In this document: positions 51,434 to 60,348 of the stretch, piece by piece | Position numbering within the stretch: the first letter of the stretch is position 1 | Layout of the letters: each line of letters opens with the position of its first letter | Assembly (NCBI RefSeq): GCF_013204885.1 | Contig: NZ_JABMKX010000016.1 | Coordinates: 62,001-126,000, forward strand | Origin: Paenibacillus tritici | Lineage (GTDB): Bacteria; Bacillota; Bacilli; Paenibacillales; Paenibacillaceae | Direction of reading: 5' to 3' | Length of the DNA: 64,000 bases | The notes under the pieces: generated by a model | The model's database searches: none | The model's input: the letters and a program-made list of their open reading frames with translations, nothing else | Told to the model about the DNA's origin: nothing | Program-made: the position numbers and the translations under genes

Positions 51434-52882
51434 CTACGTTCCGCCCGTACTGCCGGCATTATTGCCGCCCGCTGGCGGGGTAACTTCATTCTCCGGCGGA
51501 GTAGGCGTGGGAGACGGGGTCTCCTCCACGATGTCGCTGGTATGGGCTGGTGTAGGCTCTACAATCGTCTCCTCACCGGTAACAGGCTCAGCGCTCGGCT
51601 CCGGACTAGGAGCGGGCGTACTGCTGTCAGCCCCCACAGTAGCCTCCGGCGTTGCAGGAGCCAATAGCTCGATCTTCGCTATAAGCTGCGAAGGGGTGTT
51701 CTGCAGCGTGATGAACCGTGGGAGCGATACCTGTAGCGTGACATCGTGAATACCTGCCGTAAGCCCCCCGACATCTGCAACCACGCTGATACTGTCCTGG
51801 TCAAGCTGGTCCAGCAGTGTAGGTGCACCTGAGATCGTCAGATCAATAGAGGTGCTTACAGGGTCTAATATAAGGGCTGTCAGCCCGTTGCTAACGCCCT
51901 CCAGCTTAATAGGCATAGCAGAGAGCGTCCGCTGGGTAATCTCCGCTGCAGAGACGGATACATTCATTACAGCAGGTTCAATCTTGCCGGTTCCCTCGGG
52001 CGGCTTCAGCTCCAGCTTCATTTGCTCTGTGCCTGCATTCTTAACCGTGCTTAAATCAAGTACGGCCTCATAAGAGGACAAGTTCTTCAGCGTCTCTGCG
52101 CTGCCGTATACCGTTACCATATCCTGTTCGGGCGTCACCCTGGACAGAACTAATGAACCGGGCAGACTGCCGGTAAAGCTGATGTCCAGCGGCAGGGTTT
52201 TGGACGGAAGGGTAATAGGTACTTCTACCGCTGCTGTGGACGGTTCAATCACCGCATCCTCAAGCTCGTTCCCCTTGTTATCCAGCGCGTAGAGCCTCAG
52301 CTTCTTCTCGCTAAAAGCCTCATTCTCCCCATCCAGCTCAATCTTCCCCTGCACCTTCGCTACCCGTCCAAGATCACTTGCCGGAAGAGTAACCTCCACA
52401 GAGGCCGGGTCGATCACCGGAGTCCCTACTTCATAGCCTGACGCCGGCTCCCCTGTAATATTCAGCGAGACGGGAAAAGATTTGGTCGTCCGCAGCTCGA
52501 TATGCACATTCACCTGATTCGGGACCATATCGTCCAGGGTTACACCGCTCGGCGTCGAATACATCAGCGGAAGCGTATTATCGCCGGGCTTCACATCCTT
52601 AAGATCCAGCCATACCCGGTATGCGTCGGAGAACTTGTAGGTAAGATCTGACCTTTTCCCTCTTACCTCCATCCTGACGCTATCTACATCCTTGGTTAAT
52701 ACATAGTTATCACTGTCGAAGCCTTCAATCTCCACTTTGACATTCTCAATCGTCTTCGATTCGGTGTTTACGGTAGTCTGATACGTCGGTGCTGTATCTA
52801 CATGCACAATGGTCCACAGGATAATCCCCAGGGCAAGGGCAAGGATTTTGTTGAAGTTGTTATTCTTCATCCATTTATCCAT
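51434..52882 (-). CDS. cdaR: CdaA regulator with YbbR domains
   Basis: A 482-residue membrane-anchored protein. One span near residues 12-28 (ILALALGIILWTIVHVD) is followed by four or so extracellular YbbR domains, visible as repeated VxVxGSxxxLxxL-like blocks such as VTVYGSAETLKNLSSYEA. A Pro/Ser/Thr/Glu-rich tail of about 60 residues ends the protein and is longer than in many relatives. It binds CdaA and controls c-di-AMP synthesis. Its start overlaps the cdaA end by 8 bases, so they are coupled. GGAGGGGG precedes the ATG. Confidence 0.94.
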   Translation of the reverse strand: MDKWMKNNNFNKILALALGIILWTIVHVDTAPTYQTTVNTESKTIENVKVEIEGFDSDNYVLTKDVDSVRMEVRGKRSDLTYKFSDAYRVWLDLKDVKPGDNTLPLMYSTPSGVTLDDMVPNQVNVHIELRTTKSFPVSLNITGEPASGYEVGTPVIDPASVEVTLPASDLGRVAKVQGKIELDGENEAFSEKKLRLYALDNKGNELEDAVIEPSTAAVEVPITLPSKTLPLDISFTGSLPGSLVLSRVTPEQDMVTVYGSAETLKNLSSYEAVLDLSTVKNAGTEQMKLELKPPEGTGKIEPAVMNVSVSAAEITQRTLSAMPIKLEGVSNGLTALILDPVSTSIDLTISGAPTLLDQLDQDSISVVADVGGLTAGIHDVTLQVSLPRFITLQNTPSQLIAKIELLAPATPEATVGADSSTPAPSPEPSAEPVTGEETIVEPTPAHTSDIVEETPSPTPTPPENEVTPPAGGNNAGSTGGT

Positions 52883-53699
52883 TATTCTTGTTCCCCCTCC
52901 ATTTCCAGAAAGCGGAACTCTTTTCTTTGAGCGTTGAGCTCAGCTCTTGGTGCAGCTTCGAGATCAGCGACTCTTCCTTGATATCCCGGACAATTTGTCC
53001 ATTAATGGCAAGGGAGATCAGGCCGGTCTCCTCGGAGACGACGACAGATACTGAATCCGCCACTTCACTGATGCCGATGGCAGCCCGGTGCCTTGTTCCC
53101 AGTTCCTTGCTGATGAACGGATTCTCTGACAAAGGCAAGTAACAGGCAGCCGCAGCGATCTGATTCCCCTGCATGATGAGCGCTCCGTCATGCAGCGGGG
53201 TATTGGGGATGAAAATATTGATCAGCAGCTCTGAACTGACATCTGACCGCATCGCTATTCCGGATTCCGTATATTCATTAAGCCCCGTGGCCCGTTCAAA
53301 TACGATTAATGCCCCGATTTTGCGTACAGCCAAATAATTCACAGCCTTAATAACTTCGCCGATTAATTTGCTGATCTCCTCATCATTCTCCGCCGTACGT
53401 CCGAAGAACCTGCCCCTTCCGAGCTGTTCCAGCCCCCGCCGCAGCTCCGGCTGAAAAATAATAAAGATCGCAAGGATCCCGAACGTAAACACCTGGTTCA
53501 TCAGCCACCTCAGGGTATACAGATCCAGCAGAGTACTGCCGCCCCAGATGACGACCAGGACCATAATCCCCTTCAGGAGCTGGACTGCCCGCGTTCCGCG
53601 TACCATATTGAGCACTTTATAGATAATGTAGCTAACAATTAATATATCGATTATATCTTTAATGGATTCTTTCCATGTAAGGTCGGTAAAGTAGCTCAT
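52875..53699 (-). CDS. cdaA: Diadenylate cyclase CdaA
   Basis: Makes cyclic di-AMP from two ATP at the membrane. It has 274 residues from the ATG at 53699 (a TTG 9 bases earlier is possible). Three membrane segments lie in the first 95 residues. The DAC domain has DGALIM (TPLHDGALIM) and RHRAA (LGTRHRAAIGISE), the paired catalytic motifs. The partner CdaR overlaps downstream and GlmM follows, the standard Firmicute regulatory set. c-di-AMP from this enzyme probably inhibits KimA, encoded 20 kb away. Confidence 0.96.
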   Translation of the reverse strand: MSYFTDLTWKESIKDIIDILIVSYIIYKVLNMVRGTRAVQLLKGIMVLVVIWGGSTLLDLYTLRWLMNQVFTFGILAIFIIFQPELRRGLEQLGRGRFFGRTAENDEEISKLIGEVIKAVNYLAVRKIGALIVFERATGLNEYTESGIAMRSDVSSELLINIFIPNTPLHDGALIMQGNQIAAAACYLPLSENPFISKELGTRHRAAIGISEVADSVSVVVSEETGLISLAINGQIVRDIKEESLISKLHQELSSTLKEKSSAFWKWRGNKNNG

Positions 53700-53845
53700 G
53701 GCCGACAACCCCCGTCATTTCAAATTAGCTGGGTTTATGTAAATAGTATGTTAACTTAACACCTAATCTTATTCTAGGTTATAACGTTCAGCCTCCGGTT
53801 GCAAGTTTCACGGCCGGGAAATTGAAGAACCTTTATTTCAGGCAA

Positions 53846-53879
53846 CAAAAAAGCGCCATCTTTCCGGAAAAAGAGGCGC
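53846..53879 (-). terminator. Terminator of sigW-rsiW
   Basis: GCGCC(TCT) and (AGAT)GGCGC form a stem with inner TTTCCGGAAA pairing, followed on the minus strand by TTTTTT. It separates the sigma factor pair from cdaA. Confidence 0.8.
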
Positions 53880-53914
53880 AAATGAGTTTTCTGCTACAAG
53901 CGACCAACATTTAG

Positions 53915-54529
53915 CTATCGGTAGGCAACTTCAGAGAACATGTTTGTCACTTTATACCAGATCCAGCTTACTGCTTGGTCTATGCTTTTGACTTGCCCGG
54001 AAATATGGGCGGTTGAAGCCTGATACAGCGAGCCGTCGATGACCGTTACATTACCGTTGACTTCCCCGTACACTTGAGTTTTGCCGTTCTCCACCGTCAG
54101 ATCACCGGAGATAATTTTGCCGGAAGGTACAATTACCGTATTCCCTTGGATGACAACCTGATCAAGGTCTGTCCCCCGGACCACAAGCTGTCTATCCTGG
54201 TTCCAGAATGTCACCGAGCTCATCAGCATCACGAGAATGAACATAGAGGCCGCGGTCAACGCCGGATGTCTCTTGATCCAGGTGATAAAAGCTCTTTCCT
54301 TCTTCGGTTTCGGTAATGAATCCATAATCCGGCCTACAAGATCCTCCGAGGCTACGGGCGTCTGATGCATCAGGGAAAACATCAGCATATCGGTCTGTTC
54401 CAGTTCTTTGAACTTCGCACGGCACTCTGTACAGGATAGAAGATGCTCCTTCAATTCCCTCTGCTGCAGTTCGGGCAAGTCGTCATCCAGGTAGTCGTGC
54501 ATCATAGAGACGGCCAGTTTGCATTCCAT
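53915..54529 (-). CDS. rsiW: Anti-sigma factor RsiW
   Basis: A 204-residue anti-sigma factor. The N-terminal zinc-binding ZAS domain shows the motif HLLSCTEC, with an upstream conserved His in MMHDYLDDDLPE. One membrane span lies near residues 88-108 (LTAASMFILVMLMSSVTFW). The extracellular C-terminus has hydrophobic beta repeats around VIQGNTVIVPSGKIISG. ATG 54529 is preceded by AAAGGA; an ATG 18 bases earlier has no site. It lies 103 bases downstream of sigW and is expected to hold SigW inactive at the membrane until cleaved. Confidence 0.93.
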   Translation of the reverse strand: MECKLAVSMMHDYLDDDLPELQQRELKEHLLSCTECRAKFKELEQTDMLMFSLMHQTPVASEDLVGRIMDSLPKPKKERAFITWIKRHPALTAASMFILVMLMSSVTFWNQDRQLVVRGTDLDQVVIQGNTVIVPSGKIISGDLTVENGKTQVYGEVNGNVTVIDGSLYQASTAHISGQVKSIDQAVSWIWYKVTNMFSEVAYR

Positions 54530-54650
54530 AGGAGCCAATCCTTTCATTAATGCTTATTTAATTATTCAGGCATAGGAACAGGACGCATAAGACTTGCTTA
54601 ACTTACATACGTCACGGCCCTGCAGGAGTTTCATAAAAAATAATCTATTT

Positions 54651-55217
54651 TTACATTTTGGGGCCTAATTTTTTACGTAAAAACTCACGTCCGCGGTGCA
54701 CCCGGGTCTTGATCGTCGTTACGGGCATATCCAGCACATCACTGATCTCCTGAAGCGACAAATCCTGCAAATACCGCAAAATCATCACCGACCTGTACTT
54801 CACGGGCAGGCTGTCGATGGCTTCATAGATGAGTCTCTGTGTCTCCGAGAGCAACAGTTCCGTCTCCGGGGTCACATTGTCGCTCGGAATCATCGAATAC
54901 CCGTCAATCCCCTCCTGGTCGTTCATCTCGGCATCCAGTGAATACGTCGGCCGCCGCTTGCGCAGACGGTCAATACAGAGATTCGTGCCAATCCGGTAGA
55001 TCCATGTGGAGAACTTCTGCTTATCATCATACCTGTCCAAATTCCGGTAGACGCGCAAAAACGTCTCCTGAACCACATCTTCAGCCTCATGGCGGTTATT
55101 CAGCATACGGTAAGCCAAATGATATATTTTGTCTTTATATAGTTCCACAAGCTCGGCAAATGCCCTTTGGTCGCCCTTCAGGGCGAGCTTTGTCAGTCTG
55201 CCTTCGAGATTCTCCAC
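54651..55217 (-). CDS. sigW: ECF RNA polymerase sigma factor SigW
   Basis: A 188-residue ECF sigma factor. Region 2 is seen in DVVQETFLRVYRNLDRYDD, with KFSTWIYRIGTNLCIDRLRK. Region 4 is SLQEISDVLDMPVTTIKTRV, with the helix-turn-helix that reads the -35. There is no region 3. The order sigW, rsiW, cdaA, cdaR, glmM, glmS matches Bacillus and supports the gene name. The start is GTG with GGGGGAG 7 bases upstream. It is expected to respond to cell-envelope stress. Confidence 0.95.
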   Translation of the reverse strand: MENLEGRLTKLALKGDQRAFAELVELYKDKIYHLAYRMLNNRHEAEDVVQETFLRVYRNLDRYDDKQKFSTWIYRIGTNLCIDRLRKRRPTYSLDAEMNDQEGIDGYSMIPSDNVTPETELLLSETQRLIYEAIDSLPVKYRSVMILRYLQDLSLQEISDVLDMPVTTIKTRVHRGREFLRKKLGPKM

Positions 55218-55286
55218 CTGTTAACTCCCCCAGACTTGCCGCCCTTGGTATATCTTAAGTTGCGAAACCACGGTACAAGCATTTAA

Positions 55287-55315
55287 ATCGTAATTCAAGT
55301 TCTGGTAAAAATCAA
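55287..55315 (-). promoter_or_regulatory. Candidate sigW promoter
   Basis: Minus-strand -35 TTGATT (55310-55315), 17-base spacer, -10 TACGAT (55287-55292). The fit to the housekeeping consensus is moderate. No clear TGAAAC/CGTA autoregulated SigW promoter was found here. Confidence 0.4.
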
Positions 55316-55447
55316 GGTTTGTATTGTTACCTTCTATATATATTGTGCTGGGAAAAGCGGACGGGGGCTGGCGGGGGCGGCCGGGTCTTTGACTCCAGGC
55401 CTCCTTTCCTTCACCCCACCTGCTTTAATCCTCATTCTATTTCTAAT

Positions 55448-55549
55448 CGGTTTTCCGCATACATTTGACCGATAACCCTCATGACCACCCAATGTATTCG
55501 GTTTTCCGCATACATATAGCCCATGTGCCTTCGTGACCGCCAATTTCCT
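55448..55549. repeat. Pair of 51-bp repeats
   Basis: TCGGTTTTCCGCATACAT occurs at 55448 and again at 55499, exactly 51 bases apart. The units carry CCAATGTATTCGG-like starts, matching the core of the 51-bp array at 21237. Confidence 0.8.
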
Positions 55550-55554
55550 ATAAT

Positions 55555-55588
55555 AAAAAAACGCCCACCTCCGGTTAGGAAGTGGGCG
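55555..55588 (-). terminator. Terminator downstream of ppc
   Basis: CGCCCAC and GTGGGCG arms with a 13-base loop, followed on the minus strand by seven T. It lies about 175 bases past the ppc stop, after the 34-bp hairpin repeats. Confidence 0.78.
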
Positions 55589-55589
55589 G

Positions 55590-55740
55590 GACTTCTGAAG
55601 CGGCTTAGGGCCGGCTTCAAAGATTCAAGACCGAAAGATCAAGGCCTAAGATCAGAAAATCAAAACCTTAAAGTGGCTTAGCCGACTTTTAGATCCAAAC
55701 CTTAAAGCGGCTTCGCCGACTTTGAAGAACAAGGCCGGAG
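55590..55740. repeat. Hairpin-forming 34-bp repeats downstream of ppc
   Basis: AAACCTTAAAG-(T/C)GGCTT begins at 55663 and 55697, 34 bases apart. Each copy can fold through AAAG-CGGC/GCCG-CTTT type pairing. A third related hairpin (GAAGCGGCTTAGGGCCGGCTTC) of lower similarity lies near 55595. No gene is seen here. Confidence 0.65.
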
Positions 55741-55764
55741 ACCGAGTGCTTCAAGCAAAAGGCA

Positions 55765-58557
55765 TCAGCCGGTATTCCGAAGACCGGCGGCGATACCATT
55801 GATCGTAAGCAGCACTTCACGCAGCAGCTCGGCATCATCGCCCTCCACATCGCGCAGGGCGCGAAGCTCGGCAAGGAGCTGAACCTGCAGGTAGCTGAGC
55901 GGATCAACGTAAGGATTACGCAGGCGGATCGACTCCTGAATGACCGGAACATTATCCAGAATATCCTGCTGGCCGGTAATTTTGAGAATCAGCTCGGAGG
56001 TCAGCTTGAACTCGGCTTCGATCTGGCCGAAGATCCGGTCGCGCGCCTCCTCGTTTTTGCCCATACCGGCGTATTCCTTGGCGATCACAAGATCGGCCTT
56101 GGAAATCGCCATCTGCAGCGTATCTATCAAGGTGGTGAAGAACGAGAAGTTGGCATACATATGCTGCATGATCTTCAGATTCTCTTCTTTCCCCTCATAG
56201 AAGCTCTGCAGTCCGGTTCCGGCAGCATACCAGGCAGGCAGCAGATAACGGCTCTGCGTCCAGGCGAACACCCATGGAATAGCACGCAGATCCTCGAAGC
56301 GTTCACTGTTCTTCCGCTTCGACGGGCGTGAACCGATATTCAGCTCCCCCACCTCCGGCAGCGGTGTAGATTCTTTGAAGAACGTAAGGAAATCCGGATC
56401 ACGGAAGATCAGATCCTGATATTTGTTCAGAGAGACTTCAGAGATACGGGCAATAATCTCATCCCACTTCGCTTCATACAGATCCGTCTGCGGCGATCTG
56501 GCATGAATAGCCGCTGTGATGAGAGCAGACGTTGCCTGCTCCAGACTGCGGTAAGCAATGCCTTTCATCGAGTAACGGGAAGAGATGACCTCGCCCTGCT
56601 CGGTAATCTTGATACCGCCGCCGATGGTTGAAGCCGGTTGCGCCAGGATACTGCGGTTCAACGGCATACCGCCGCGGCCAAGCGCACCGCCACGGCCATG
56701 GAAGAACTTCAGCTTAATGCCGAAATCATCGGCAGTTGCTGTAATCTGCTTCAGCGCCACGCGCAGCTCCCAGTTCGCTGTAACCACACCGCCGTCTTTG
56801 TTACTGTCCGAATAGCCAAGCATAATCTCCTGCAGATCATTCATCGCACTGACGGCATCCCGGTAGATCGGCATACTGAGCAGTGTACGCATAATTTGCG
56901 GTGCATCATGCAGGTCGTCAATCGTCTCAAACAGCGGCACAGCCTGCAAAGTGCATACAACCGTACCGTCGTTGTCTTTGCGGAACAAGCCGACTTCCTT
57001 GGAGAAGACCATGACCTCAAGAATATCGCTTGCCGCTTCAGCCATACTGATCAGATAACTTGTGATACACTGCTGGCCGTATTCCTCCTGTGCCTGGTGG
57101 ATCGTGCGGTATACCGCAAGGCATTCCTCTGTACCCTCACTATAAGACTGGTAAGGGGAAGTCAGCGGACGCGGGTCATTCAGCAGCTTCTCAAGCAGTT
57201 CAATCTTCTCCTGCTCTCCCAGCTTGGAGTAATCCGGTGTAACATTCATCTTCGCCAGAATCTCTGTCATCGCATTCTCATGCTCCTGGCTGTGCTGGCG
57301 GACATCCAGAGTTGCGGTATGGAAGCCGAACAGCTCCACCTGACGGATCAGCTTCTTAATGTAGGTGTCTGCTACATAATCGGCATAGTGATGCCGCAGG
57401 CTGCGGTCAATCACGTTCAGGTCGTCTATAAATTGTGCAGGGGATGAGTAGCGCTCAGGCGTGCCTTTTTTCTCATCGTCCAGTACATTCTGTGTCTTGG
57501 AGATCATGTAGCTGAGCTTAATCCGGTAAGGCTCGTTATCATTGCGCCAGGCATCGACCCGGTTGAGATTGATAATATTACGGTCCTTCTCAATAGACTC
57601 GGTCAGCTCCGGCGTTACATTCACGATGCTTGTACTAAAACTCAGGTACTGCATCAGCTCGCGCATAATACGCTGGTATTCACGAATAGCCAGCTTGCGC
57701 TGCAGACGCAGGGTCTGCAAGGTTACGGTTGCCTTCACGGAAGGGTTGCCGTCGCGGTCCCCCCCAATCCAGGAACCGAAACGCAGATAGGTCGGTACAT
57801 GCCAATTCTGGCCCGGATAATATTTGCTCAGACAGCGCTCAAGCTCCTGATAGACATCCGGCAGGACTTCAAAAATCGTCTCATGGAAATAATACATCCC
57901 ATTGCGCACTTCATCCAGTACCGTAGGCTTGCGGTCACGCAGTTCATCCGTCTGCCACAAGGTGATAACCTCATTCAGCAGCTTCTCCCGAAGCTGTTCG
58001 CGTTCGCGGAAGGTCAGCGTCGGATTATCCAGCCCCATTACATCGTCGGAGATCCGTTTGTGGATATCGAGAATCGCCCGGCGCATAGCTTCTGTAGGGT
58101 GGGCGGTCATAACCAGCTCCAGAGACATGCCGCTCATGATCTCATGAACTTCCTCGTGGGAGAAATCCCGTTCCCGAAGCTCTTGAATCGCGCTCTCAAT
58201 TGACCCGGGCTGTACCGTCTCCCCGGCAGAACGTTCGTAGTCGCGTTTGCGGCGAATCCGGTGGTTCTGCTCCGCTATATTCACCAGTTGGAAATAAATG
58301 GCAAATGCTCTTATCACCTGATGACGGTTCTCCGGGTCCAGTGAGCTGATCAGCTCTTTAAATTCATTGTGCAGTTCAGGCAAAAACAGTGAGCGTAGCG
58401 ACTTGCTGGTCTCCCGGATCTTCTCCACGATATCCAGCAGTTCGTTGCCGCCTTGGTGTACCAAGACTTCGCCCAGTATATTCCCCAGGAACCGTACGTC
58501 TCGCCGCAGCAGATTGTTGGAGTTGCTTTTGCTAACGGTAGTCGTAAGTTCGGTCAT
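55765..58557 (-). CDS. ppc: Phosphoenolpyruvate carboxylase
   Basis: Adds bicarbonate to PEP to make oxaloacetate, refilling the TCA cycle. It has 930 residues, normal for the bacterial enzyme. The catalytic His region is LVMTAHPTEAMRRAILD near residue 151. FGSWIGGDRDGNPSVKATVT, GYSDSNKDGGVVTANWEL and the mobile loop FHGRGGALGRGGMP are present, and it ends LTINGIAAGLRNTG. GGGGGGAG lies 4 bases before the ATG. It is a single gene. The prophage lysis genes end 250 bases upstream of its start. Confidence 0.97.
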   Translation of the reverse strand: MTELTTTVSKSNSNNLLRRDVRFLGNILGEVLVHQGGNELLDIVEKIRETSKSLRSLFLPELHNEFKELISSLDPENRHQVIRAFAIYFQLVNIAEQNHRIRRKRDYERSAGETVQPGSIESAIQELRERDFSHEEVHEIMSGMSLELVMTAHPTEAMRRAILDIHKRISDDVMGLDNPTLTFREREQLREKLLNEVITLWQTDELRDRKPTVLDEVRNGMYYFHETIFEVLPDVYQELERCLSKYYPGQNWHVPTYLRFGSWIGGDRDGNPSVKATVTLQTLRLQRKLAIREYQRIMRELMQYLSFSTSIVNVTPELTESIEKDRNIINLNRVDAWRNDNEPYRIKLSYMISKTQNVLDDEKKGTPERYSSPAQFIDDLNVIDRSLRHHYADYVADTYIKKLIRQVELFGFHTATLDVRQHSQEHENAMTEILAKMNVTPDYSKLGEQEKIELLEKLLNDPRPLTSPYQSYSEGTEECLAVYRTIHQAQEEYGQQCITSYLISMAEAASDILEVMVFSKEVGLFRKDNDGTVVCTLQAVPLFETIDDLHDAPQIMRTLLSMPIYRDAVSAMNDLQEIMLGYSDSNKDGGVVTANWELRVALKQITATADDFGIKLKFFHGRGGALGRGGMPLNRSILAQPASTIGGGIKITEQGEVISSRYSMKGIAYRSLEQATSALITAAIHARSPQTDLYEAKWDEIIARISEVSLNKYQDLIFRDPDFLTFFKESTPLPEVGELNIGSRPSKRKNSERFEDLRAIPWVFAWTQSRYLLPAWYAAGTGLQSFYEGKEENLKIMQHMYANFSFFTTLIDTLQMAISKADLVIAKEYAGMGKNEEARDRIFGQIEAEFKLTSELILKITGQQDILDNVPVIQESIRLRNPYVDPLSYLQVQLLAELRALRDVEGDDAELLREVLLTINGIAAGLRNTG

Positions 58558-58810
58558 GCTGCTCCCCCCATCCTCTTCCGGATCAATGCTCTTAACATTG
58601 TCTATTTAAAAGCTTTCCTCATATCATACAATAAAACCGCCCGGAAATCTCCAACTTTATTGCGCGGTAAAGCGATGCAGTAATTTCGATTATACACCAA
58701 TTCGGCTATTTATACAGTCTAAAATAATTATGTAATTCTTCCTATTCTATTACCCGTTGAATTGAATTGCAAACGGCTATGCCGTCCTTGAAGGACGGCA
58801 CCATTCTCTT
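58558..58810. other. ppc upstream region and prophage edge
   Basis: No gene. A minus-strand TATAAT at 58689-58694 is the likely ppc -10; the -35 is poor. The dyad GCCGTCCTTGAAGGACGGC at 58781-58799 follows the holin gene and may end the phage transcript. An attachment site could lie here but cannot be shown without the other end. Confidence 0.45.
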
Positions 58811-59092
58811 CTATTTCATCGTACGGCCTTCCCGGTTATTAAGTGCCAATTCAAATAATCCTGTCGCAGACAGCCCGGCAAGCCCGCCTGCCCATAGGCG
58901 CAAGGCCATATCCAGCTCTGTAAAAGGATACGCCGCCGCTCCAATCCCCAGTCCAATACCAAGTCCGATAAACGGGATCACGTTGCGCGGCAGACAGGTA
59001 TTCTTTTTGATCAATTGAACCAGGGCCAGGATGACCACAGCCAGCAGTGACGCAAAAGCTAACACATTATCAAACAACTCATTGTAAATCAT
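58811..59092 (-). CDS. Phage holin-like membrane protein
   Basis: A 93-residue membrane protein with two or three hydrophobic segments (VLAFASLLAVVILALVQLI; VIPFIGLGIGLGIGAAAYPF) and a charged C-terminus. Size, topology and its place overlapping the endolysin gene by 4 bases (ATGA) fit an A118-type phage holin that opens the membrane so that the lysin can act. It is the last gene of the prophage lysis module. Names of holin families are only approximate from sequence. Confidence 0.8.
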   Translation of the reverse strand: MIYNELFDNVLAFASLLAVVILALVQLIKKNTCLPRNVIPFIGLGIGLGIGAAAYPFTELDMALRLWAGGLAGLSATGLFELALNNREGRTMK

Positions 59093-59799
59093 ACGCTCCC
59101 TCCTTTCTGATCTGCGGTGGTGATTTCCACCGTTTGTGTAGCGAAGTTGTAGACCACCCGGGCACCCAGCGCTTCTGCAACACTACGTACGGGAACATGG
59201 GTAACCCCGTTTGCCAGGCACCCTTCCGTGATCTTCTTTCCATTTACTTTGACAGCTACATTCATTTGGCCCTTCACTGCTTGCACCTCCTTCTGATTCA
59301 TCCGTTCATACACCGCCTCCACTGCCGCAGCAGCAGGCTTCTTACCTGTCCGGAGATCCGCCAGTCGTAATCCAAAGCTCATCTGAAAATGCGGGTAGTC
59401 CTTAAAGCTAGTCCAATCCCCGCCCCACTCAAATCCGATAGCCTTCGCCTGCTGCACTACTTCCAGCCAATCAGCGGTACCGTCATGGTCCCCGTCCCTG
59501 TTCATATCCCAGGACACACTTGATCCATTCGGAAGCAGCAGCGCAAAATCCACCGCCAGCCCATAATTGTGATAGCTGTAACCGCCGCGCGCATTCGTGA
59601 CAACCGCTCCCGCCTTAGTCCGGCCCTGGGCGTACAGTGCATCCTGTTCGGCAATCGTCCGTAGTCCCTGAGTAATCAGGATGGGAACACCGCAGGCATA
59701 ACTTCGTTCAATCAGCGCAGTGGCGGCGGCGAGTACGGCGGGATGGAGCCCGGATAGACGGGCAGCGGATTTATTTAGGACCTGTGTGAGAGTCAGCAT
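59089..59799 (-). CDS. M15-type endolysin with stalk domain
   Basis: A 236-residue peptidoglycan peptidase. The zinc-binding motif is SYHNYGLAVDFAL (HxxxxxxD), with the last zinc His in YPHFQM, as in CwlK-like L-alanyl-D-glutamate endopeptidases. After residue 175 there is a stalk (copper-amine-oxidase-N-like) domain, KITEGCLANGVTHVPVRSVA then EALGARVVYN, likely for cell-wall binding. There is no signal peptide, so export needs the holin encoded just downstream. Its start lies 29 bases inside the upstream membrane gene. Confidence 0.88.
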   Translation of the reverse strand: MLTLTQVLNKSAARLSGLHPAVLAAATALIERSYACGVPILITQGLRTIAEQDALYAQGRTKAGAVVTNARGGYSYHNYGLAVDFALLLPNGSSVSWDMNRDGDHDGTADWLEVVQQAKAIGFEWGGDWTSFKDYPHFQMSFGLRLADLRTGKKPAAAAVEAVYERMNQKEVQAVKGQMNVAVKVNGKKITEGCLANGVTHVPVRSVAEALGARVVYNFATQTVEITTADQKGGSV

Positions 59800-60163
59800 G
59801 CCGATTCCTCCCTTTTCTGATTTGGGATAGTACCACGAACAGATCCTGACGTCTGGTGTAGATTAACAAGGTCAGAATAACCAGCCCCAATGTGGTGCCG
59901 GTCTGGGCAATGGCCCAGATTTTCGATTGCAGCGGGCCTAACATTGCCTCCGTGCCGGAGGTGCTGCTAAATCTGATCCAGAGGGCAACCGCCATTTTAA
60001 CGGTATATGCTCCCAGAAAAAAGAACGCTGCCAGCATAAACAAACTGACTACGCGCGCCCGGAATCTTCGGCGGAAATACAAATAAAGCGCAGCCATCAG
60101 CAGCAGCGCACAGATAAGGGATATGGAGTACGCTATTAACAACACAATATCAATGCTGTTCAT
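59771..60163 (-). CDS. Phage-associated membrane protein
   Basis: A 130-residue protein with three membrane spans (IVLLIAYSISLICALLLMAA; VSLFMLAAFFFLGAYTVKMA; AQTGTTLGLVILTLLIY) and a basic tail. It overlaps both neighbours, as phage lysis genes often do. It could be a second holin or a spanin-like accessory, but no family was recognised. ATG 60163 gives the best membrane start. Confidence 0.68.
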   Translation of the reverse strand: MNSIDIVLLIAYSISLICALLLMAALYLYFRRRFRARVVSLFMLAAFFFLGAYTVKMAVALWIRFSSTSGTEAMLGPLQSKIWAIAQTGTTLGLVILTLLIYTRRQDLFVVLSQIRKGRNRHADSHTGPK

Positions 60164-60347
60164 CTTCTGCCCCCCGATCATAGATTAGGAACTCGGCGAA
60201 CCCGTTGTTCCTGATTTCCTCCTGTATGTCCTGGGATACATTCTTGTACCTGCGGATAGAGAGTGCTACTCTAAGTCCCGCCTGTGTAAGCTTTCGCTCT
60301 TGATCCCGGTGCAGGGGCGATAGCCGTTTGATCCACTTACTCAGCAC
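60150..60347 (-). CDS. Small phage protein of unknown function
   Basis: A 65-residue basic protein (VLSKWIKRLSPLHRDQERKL to GAEDEQH). GTG 60347 has GGAGGGG 6 bases before it, the clearest start here. It begins 1 base after the upstream gene ends and overlaps the next by 14 bases, so it is part of the same late message. No function recognised. Confidence 0.65.
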   Translation of the reverse strand: MLSKWIKRLSPLHRDQERKLTQAGLRVALSIRRYKNVSQDIQEEIRNNGFAEFLIYDRGAEDEQH

Positions 60348-60348
60348 G

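Noticed and set aside
53780..53830. SigW-type promoter before cdaA
   Set aside because: TGAAAC and CGTT are present on the minus strand, but the spacer is 18 rather than 16 bases.
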